DNA of 9,563 bases. Origin: Hyphomicrobiales bacterium. GTDB lineage: Bacteria > Pseudomonadota > Alphaproteobacteria > Rhizobiales > Afifellaceae. The notes beneath the pieces were generated by a model. The model ran no database searches, was not told where the DNA came from, and saw only the letters and a list, made by a program, of their open reading frames with translations. The stretch's first letter is position 1. Every line of letters starts with the position of its first letter. Made by a program: the position numbers and the translations under genes. Of this stretch, positions 5,919 through 9,563 are shown piece by piece. The DNA lies in NCBI GenBank assembly GCA_013812985.1, contig JACCSN010000378.1, positions 1-9,563 of the forward strand. Reading direction: 5' to 3'.

Positions 5919-6140
5919 CTAACCAGACTCGCTTGAAACTGGAACCCGTTCGAATCTGACGAATGGCTCGCCATCCAAATGCAAACGGGCAAAAGATTCC
6001 GCAAGGGCGAGAAGCTCGACCTGAATGCATGTCCAACGTTTTGGAGTATTTGGACTCAGCACGATGTGCATCTCCGAGACTTCGTCCTCCTCAAGAGACT
6101 GAAGGCTCCCCGGGCCTAAGAAGTCTGACGCTCGCTGCAT
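5919..6140 (-). pseudogene. Probable C-terminal part of a frameshifted hypothetical gene
   Basis: This is a 73-codon frame that overlaps the end of the upstream hypothetical gene by 25 bases in the -1 frame. It reads like real protein (MHIVLSPNTPKRWTCIQVEL at 24-43, LLALAESFARLHLDGEPFVRFERV at 43-66), but its only early ATG, at 6140, has no ribosome site. The frame is open upstream of that ATG, back into the neighbouring gene. The simplest reading is that it is the lost C-terminus of the 6116-6643 gene after a one-base change. A separately translated small gene, or a sequencing error, is also possible. No family is recognised. Confidence 0.5.
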
Positions 6141-6643
6141 TGGTTGTAAAGTTCTTCGCTGGCATCCACATCGAAATGCACACCGCCTTTCTTATTCGCG
6201 ACATATTGTAAAATTTCGTAGTGCTTGAAAGCACGTCCACCAAAATACGTTCGCTGCTGCTCAATAAGCTTGTTGGTCGATAGCATGATGTAGCCAGCGC
6301 CCTCGATCAGTGGCTTAGACTGAGCGGGGCCGTCATGCACGTACAGATGCTGGACAACTTGTCCATCGATCGAAACGCCGCCCGCCGTATAGAATCGAAA
6401 GAGAGAGTCCGCAGAGATCATATCGAATGCATGTTTGGTGTCGAGAGTCCGGAAAGTAGCTGAAACGCCGAGCTTATTGGCCAAGTAGTTGATCCGCTGC
6501 TCTGACAGCCAGCGCCTTAGAATAGGGGGCGCGGTCACACGCAAGCTGTTGAGTGGAAGTGGTCCTTGGCTAGATAAGTGTCTAACGAGAGCATCGATGT
6601 CTTCTTCCAACTGCTGAACCATTTCCTGGATAATCTCAGCCAT
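6116..6643 (-). CDS. Hypothetical protein, probably truncated by a frameshift
   Basis: This encodes a 175-residue soluble protein that I cannot assign to a named family. It starts with a helical acidic segment (EMVQQLEEDIDALVRHL, residues 7-23). The middle has RRWLSEQRINYLANKLGVS, and later EILQYVANKKGGVHFDVDAS (about 143-162), a motif recurring in uncharacterised bacterial proteins, where the chain normally runs on. Here it ends abruptly with an unconvincing tail (EELYNQCSERQTS), while the next frame continues in a protein-like way. Base composition is about 43-48% GC in sampled lines, well below the neighbours, which hints at horizontal acquisition. The ribosome site before the ATG at 6643 is weak. 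The function is unknown. Confidence 0.65.
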   Translation of the reverse strand: MAEIIQEMVQQLEEDIDALVRHLSSQGPLPLNSLRVTAPPILRRWLSEQRINYLANKLGVSATFRTLDTKHAFDMISADSLFRFYTAGGVSIDGQVVQHLYVHDGPAQSKPLIEGAGYIMLSTNKLIEQQRTYFGGRAFKHYEILQYVANKKGGVHFDVDASEELYNQCSERQTS

Positions 6644-6737
6644 GAACCAAGTTTCCGTGCAGAGCGCTTCTCTTCAGCGGCCGGTGACGCGGAGTTTCGC
6701 CCTGAACTTAGGTTGCGCTGACCTCGCCTCCATAACG

Positions 6738-6995
6738 TCAAGACGGTTCAAGCTTGTCGATCCTAGCGGTTAGCGTCCGCATATCGCTTTGAATTTTCTT
6801 GATGTCCATCTGGTTCCGAGACGTCAGGCCCATCTGATAAGTGAAATAACCCTCGAACGAATCCATGCGTTCGGACAAGTCGCGGATGCTCCCCCGAAGC
6901 TCCGAGAAGCCATCTCTCGTCTCCCGCTTCAGGTCTGCCAAATCCGTCTGGATCCTCCGCAGAATGGGCAGCACAGAGTCTTCCGTTTCGGCCAC
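6738..6995 (-). CDS. Small coiled-coil hypothetical protein, GTG start
   Basis: This encodes an 85-residue charged helical protein of a type common in Rhizobiales and of unknown role. The sequence (VLPILRRIQTDLADLKRETRD at 8-28, then FSELRGSIRDLSERMDSFEGYF at 30-51, and QMDIKKIQSDMRTLTARIDKLE at 62-83) has heptad-like spacing of hydrophobics, predicting two coiled-coil stretches separated by a short FEGYFTYQMGLTSR segment. The start is GTG at 6995-6993 with AAAGGAG seven bases upstream. An ATG at 7016 has a poorer context and would add seven residues that do not fit. It lies 42 bases downstream of pdhC on the same strand, so it could be on the pdh transcript. Confidence 0.75.
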   Translation of the reverse strand: MAETEDSVLPILRRIQTDLADLKRETRDGFSELRGSIRDLSERMDSFEGYFTYQMGLTSRNQMDIKKIQSDMRTLTARIDKLEPS

Positions 6996-7037
6996 AAGAA
7001 GGCTCCTTTCCCGCAAAAGATAGGCGAGAATGCCACT

Positions 7038-8519
7038 CTACACCAGCATCCCGAGCGGATTCTCGATCAGCCGCTTGAACGCCGCCAGCAGCTCGGCGCC
7101 GAGCGCCCCGTCAACGGCGCGGTGGTCGGTGGAGAGCGTGACGGACATCATGGTCGCGACGACGATCTGCCCCTTTTCCACGATCGCCCGCTCCTCGCCG
7201 GCGCCGACCGCCAGGATCGTCGCGTGCGGCGGGTTGATGACAGCGGCGAAATCCTTGACGCCGAACATGCCGAGATTGGAGACGGCCGTCGCGCCGCCCT
7301 GGTACTCTTCGGGCTTCAGCTTGCGGGCGCGGGCGCGGGCGGCCAGCGACTTCATTTCGTTGGAGATGACCGAAAGCGTCTTCTCGTCGGCGCGGCGGAC
7401 GACCGGCGTGATCAGCCCGCCGGGGATGGAGACGGCGACGCCGATATCGGCGCGGCTGTGCTTCAGCATCTCGCCGCTCGTCCAGGTGACGTTCGCCTCG
7501 GGGACGGCCTTCAGCGCCAAGGCCAGCGCCTTGATCACCATGTCGTTGACGGAGAGCTTGTAGGCGGGCGCCTCCCCCTTTTCGCCCTTCGTCATCGGAG
7601 CGGCCGCGTTGATTTCGGCGCGCAGCTTGAGGAGCGCGTCGATGCGGCAATCGGTGGTGAGGTAGAAATGCGGGATCGTCGTCTTCGCCTCGACGAGGCG
7701 GCGGGCGATGGTCTTGCGCATGGAATCATGCGGGACCGCCTCGTAGCTGCCCTCCTCGAAGAGCTTGCGGATTGTCGCGTCGGACATGCCTTGGGGAGCG
7801 GCGGGCGCTTGAGCCGAAGCCGGGGCAGATGTCGGCGCGCGGGGCGCCTCGGCGCCGGCCGGCGCGGGCGCGGCTTTGCCGGCGCCGCTCTTCAGCGCCG
7901 CTTCGATATCGCGCTGCACGATCCGCCCGTGCGGGCCGGAGCCTTGCAGGGCGGAGAGCTCCAGTTTGTTCTCGCGGGCCAGCCGGCGGGCGAGCGGCGA
8001 AGCGAGAATGCGGCCGGAAGCATGGCCGTTCGTCTTGGCCGGGGGGGCGTCTGTCGGGATGGTCTTGTCGGAGCCGACGCTTCCGGCAGCCTGATCCTGA
8101 GGCGCGGAGCCGCTTTGCGGCGAAGCCTCGAAGGACGAGGCTGCCGCGCCGCGCTTGTCGACCTCGCCCTTCGAGGCCGCCTGCGGCGGCGCCTCAGGGT
8201 GAGGGCTCTTGGGAGGGCTTGGCTCTTGAGTTTGAACGGCGGCGGGCAACCCCGCCGAAGCGGCGTCGGCATCCTCCCCTTCCCCGGCCAGCACGGCGAT
8301 CAGCTCATTGACGGGCACGTCGGACGTGCCCTCCGCCACGATGATCCTGGCCACCGTGCCGTCATCGATGCTCTCCACCTCCATGGTGGCCTTGTCGGTC
8401 TCGATCTCGGCGATCACGTCGCCGGAGGCGACCTTGTCGCCCTCCTTGACGTGCCACTTGGCCAAGTTGCCCTTCTCCATGGTCGGCGAGAGGGCGGGCA
8501 TGAGGATGTTGATCGGCAA
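7038..8519 (-). CDS. pdhC: Pyruvate dehydrogenase E2, dihydrolipoamide acetyltransferase
   Basis: This encodes the 493-residue E2 core of the pyruvate dehydrogenase complex, which moves the acetyl group from E1 via lipoate to CoA to make acetyl-CoA. A single lipoyl domain (residues 1-78) has the lipoylated lysine K43 in ETDKATMEVES. A long Ala/Pro linker (about 80-168) follows, then the E1/E3-binding domain (about 170-208, ASPLARRLARENKLEL and GSGPHGRIVQRDIE), a second linker, and the catalytic acyltransferase domain (about 240-493). That domain ends in STDHRAVDGALGA with catalytic H466 and D470. The start codon is TTG, supported by AGGGGG five bases upstream and by the family N-terminus PINILMPALSPTMEKG. 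Residues about 108-142 of the linker are encoded by a palindromic repeat element (separate entry). E3 is not in the window. Confidence 0.97.
   Translation of the reverse strand: MPINILMPALSPTMEKGNLAKWHVKEGDKVASGDVIAEIETDKATMEVESIDDGTVARIIVAEGTSDVPVNELIAVLAGEGEDADAASAGLPAAVQTQEPSPPKSPHPEAPPQAASKGEVDKRGAAASSFEASPQSGSAPQDQAAGSVGSDKTIPTDAPPAKTNGHASGRILASPLARRLARENKLELSALQGSGPHGRIVQRDIEAALKSGAGKAAPAPAGAEAPRAPTSAPASAQAPAAPQGMSDATIRKLFEEGSYEAVPHDSMRKTIARRLVEAKTTIPHFYLTTDCRIDALLKLRAEINAAAPMTKGEKGEAPAYKLSVNDMVIKALALALKAVPEANVTWTSGEMLKHSRADIGVAVSIPGGLITPVVRRADEKTLSVISNEMKSLAARARARKLKPEEYQGGATAVSNLGMFGVKDFAAVINPPHATILAVGAGEERAIVEKGQIVVATMMSVTLSTDHRAVDGALGAELLAAFKRLIENPLGMLV
8095..8200. repeat. Double-hairpin palindromic repeat inside pdhC
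   Basis: Two related units lie in opposite orientation. CCTGAGGCGC (8096-8105) matches GCGCCTCAGG (8189-8198) exactly as an inverted copy. CCTCGAAGGACGAGG (8126-8140) matches the inverse of 8162-8176 at 14 of 15 positions. Each unit can also fold alone: GAGGC/GCCTC outside with GCCGC-TTT-GCGGC (8109-8121), or CCGCC-TGC-GGCGG (8177-8189), at the tip. The CCTGAGG...CCTCGAAGG signature resembles short interspersed palindromic repeats of Rhizobiales genomes (from memory, not searched). It is fully open in the pdhC frame and encodes linker residues such as PEAPPQAASKGE and SSFEASPQSG. Confidence 0.75.
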
Positions 8520-8528
8520 TTTGGCCCC

Positions 8529-8729
8529 CTATGTCTTGGCGCGGCCCGGCGGCCGCTTGGCCTTCGGCTTTGGCGGCGTCAGGCCCCGGCCAGTTCCCCG
8601 ACCGCGCAGACCCGTCCGAGTCTGATTCGCGGGAGACACGGGCGCAGCCTTAACGTTAGCGGCCGCATGCGGCGCGCGCTTTTTCCGTAAGCCGAAAAGG
8701 CCGGACAAGCGTCGAATGAACTCAAGCAT
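8529..8729 (-). CDS. Tiny very basic protein between VOC gene and pdhC
   Basis: This encodes a 66-residue, strongly basic protein of unknown function. An N-terminal amphipathic or hydrophobic helix with basic residues (MLEFIRRLSGLFGLRKKRA) is followed by a low-complexity Ala/Pro/Arg/Lys/Gly tail (RTGLRGRGTGRGLTPPKP, then KAKRPPGRAKT), which is likely disordered. The start is ATG at 8729, which overlaps the VOC gene's stop by eight bases (ATGCTTGA) and has AAAGG upstream, indicating translational coupling. An ATG at 8756 would give nine more residues but has less support. Its TAG stop runs into the pdhC ribosome site, with nine bases between the genes. Composition is biased, so it could be a spurious frame, but the tight packing argues for a gene. 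Confidence 0.6.
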   Translation of the reverse strand: MLEFIRRLSGLFGLRKKRAPHAAANVKAAPVSPANQTRTGLRGRGTGRGLTPPKPKAKRPPGRAKT

Positions 8730-9156
8730 GGGTCGCCTTTGCTTGTCCTGTCGCACTCTGCTGCGTTGGGGACGGCCGATGCAGGACCTCGAAAAGGCGA
8801 CCGTCCGGATCTCTGAAGAACACGGCGTAATGCCCCGCTCCGAACTGCGGATATTCAGTTGGCGAACTCAGCACATCGATCCCGCGCTCGACGAGCAGTT
8901 CGTGAAGCTGGTCCACCTCCGGACGCGATTCGACAGCAAAGGCGCAGTGATCATGCTCCGGCGGCTTCACGACGCCATCTGCCCGGACCAGATGAACCGT
9001 CGGCCCGTTTTTCCCGTCCCGCCAGAACGAAACGTGCGCGGGACCGTTCACCCGCTGGTAGCCCAGGAAGCGGAGGACGGGCGCATAGAAACCGGCTTCG
9101 GAAAGCTCGATGTCTCGGACAGTGAGCCCGATGTGGTGGACGCGCCCTTTCGCCAT
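8722..9156 (-). CDS. VOC-superfamily (glyoxalase/dioxygenase-like) protein
   Basis: This encodes a 144-residue single-chain member of the vicinal oxygen chelate superfamily, metal-using enzymes such as glyoxalase I, extradiol dioxygenases and resistance proteins. The first module opens with VHHIGLTVRDIELSEAGFY (6-24, ligand H8) and the second with HDHCAFAVESRPEVDQLH (68-85, H70). RDPDGRLFEVLH (115-126) supplies the closing glutamate E123. This is the typical paired beta-alpha-beta-beta-beta layout with candidate ligands intact. The substrate is unknown. The gene starts seven bases after the pdhB stop, with GAGGG overlapping that stop, and overlaps the next small gene by eight bases, so it is embedded in the pdh operon. 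A link to pyruvate or methylglyoxal metabolism is only a guess. Confidence 0.88.
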   Translation of the reverse strand: MAKGRVHHIGLTVRDIELSEAGFYAPVLRFLGYQRVNGPAHVSFWRDGKNGPTVHLVRADGVVKPPEHDHCAFAVESRPEVDQLHELLVERGIDVLSSPTEYPQFGAGHYAVFFRDPDGRLFEVLHRPSPTQQSATGQAKATHA

Positions 9157-9163
9157 CCGGCCC

Positions 9164-9563
9164 TCACTTGTAGCTCACGGCCTTCACCGCCTCGACCACC
9201 TCTTTTACCGACGGCAGCGCCAGTTTTTCGAGGTTGGCCGCGTAGGGCATCGGCACGTCCTTGCCGTTGACGTTCAGCACCGGGGCGTCAAGGAAATCGA
9301 AGGCTTGGCGCATCAGCTGGGCGGCGATCGTCGTTCCCACCGAATTCTGCGGCCAGCCTTCCTCCACCGTGACGCAGCGGCCGGTTTTCTTGACCGACCG
9401 CACCACCGTCTCGATATCCATCGGCCGAATCGTCCTGAGGTCGACCACCTCGGACTCGATCCCCTCCCCGGCCAGCGCTTCGGCGGCTTTCAGCGCATAG
9501 GTCATGCCGATGCCGAAGGAGACGATCGTGGCGTCCTTGCCCTTCCTGGCGATCTTCGCTTTG
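9164..9563 (-). CDS. pdhB: Pyruvate dehydrogenase E1 beta subunit, C-terminal part
   Basis: This is the last 132 codons of the E1 beta subunit; the 5' end lies beyond the window edge. E1 is the thiamine-diphosphate alpha2beta2 component that decarboxylates pyruvate and acetylates the E2 lipoyl group. The visible sequence includes KDATIVSFGIGMTYALKAAE, EVVDLRTIRPMDIETVVRSV, the VTVEEGWPQNSVG segment and PVLNVNGKDVPMPYAANLEK, which together match the transketolase C-terminal domain of PdhB. GIESEVVDLRTIRPMD is close to universal in alphaproteobacterial copies, and the ending fits the family. PdhA and the N-terminal half of PdhB, with the lipoyl domain often found there in alphaproteobacteria, should lie just outside. 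It is the first visible gene of the operon that continues through the VOC gene to pdhC. Confidence 0.95.
   Translation of the reverse strand, partial: KAKIARKGKDATIVSFGIGMTYALKAAEALAGEGIESEVVDLRTIRPMDIETVVRSVKKTGRCVTVEEGWPQNSVGTTIAAQLMRQAFDFLDAPVLNVNGKDVPMPYAANLEKLALPSVKEVVEAVKAVSYK

Noticed and set aside
6120..6190. Programmed -1 ribosomal frameshifting in the hypothetical gene
   Set aside because: No X-XXY-YYZ slippery heptamer in the right frame and no obvious downstream pseudoknot were found; mutation or sequencing error is simpler.
6789..8690. A 633-codon open frame on the plus strand
   Set aside because: It is antisense to pdhC, whose domains and catalytic motifs are unmistakable. The Arg/Gly/His-rich translation is the usual product of reading GC-rich coding DNA backwards.

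Overview
The window is GC-rich (about 65% by eye) and typical of an alphaproteobacterial chromosome, most likely order Hyphomicrobiales (Rhizobiales). The pointers are a MucR/Ros-type regulator, a pyruvate dehydrogenase E1-beta/E2 block of the alphaproteobacterial type, a DUF1127-like small protein, an alphaproteobacterial-style secreted pentapeptide-repeat protein, and a palindromic repeat of the kind scattered through Rhizobiales genomes. The genus cannot be fixed from the sequence.

Layout. Positions 1-1600 are all minus strand: a small hypothetical gene, a cold-shock protein with a long leader, and a secreted pentapeptide-repeat protein. A small DUF1127-like gene (+) follows at about 1.7 kb, then a DUF1622 membrane protein (-). 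A solitary ParA-type ATPase (+, 2564-3280) overlaps tail to tail with a methyltransferase-like gene (-, 3253-3885). Next come a DUF423 membrane protein (+), mucR (+), a hairpin-containing intergenic region, and an OsmC-family peroxide-resistance gene (-). From 5919 to about 6730 there is an AT-richer patch carrying a hypothetical gene that seems split by a frameshift, followed by a small coiled-coil protein gene. Positions 7038-9563 hold a compact minus-strand operon in the order pdhB (partial), a VOC-family gene, a tiny basic protein gene and pdhC.

How the genes relate. Only the pdh block is clearly one functional unit. It encodes the E1-beta and E2 subunits of pyruvate dehydrogenase, and two small genes are wedged between them with overlapping or near-zero spacing, so they are probably co-translated with the complex. 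The rest is a mosaic of housekeeping, stress and envelope genes without an evident shared pathway.

The most interesting features are: a roughly 100-bp double-hairpin palindromic repeat inserted in frame in the pdhC linker, so that a repeat element is translated as part of an essential enzyme; the two extra genes inside the pdh operon; the frameshifted hypothetical gene in a compositionally distinct patch; and a long hairpin between mucR and osmC. I see no CRISPR array, rRNA, complete tRNA, transposase or recognisable defence system.
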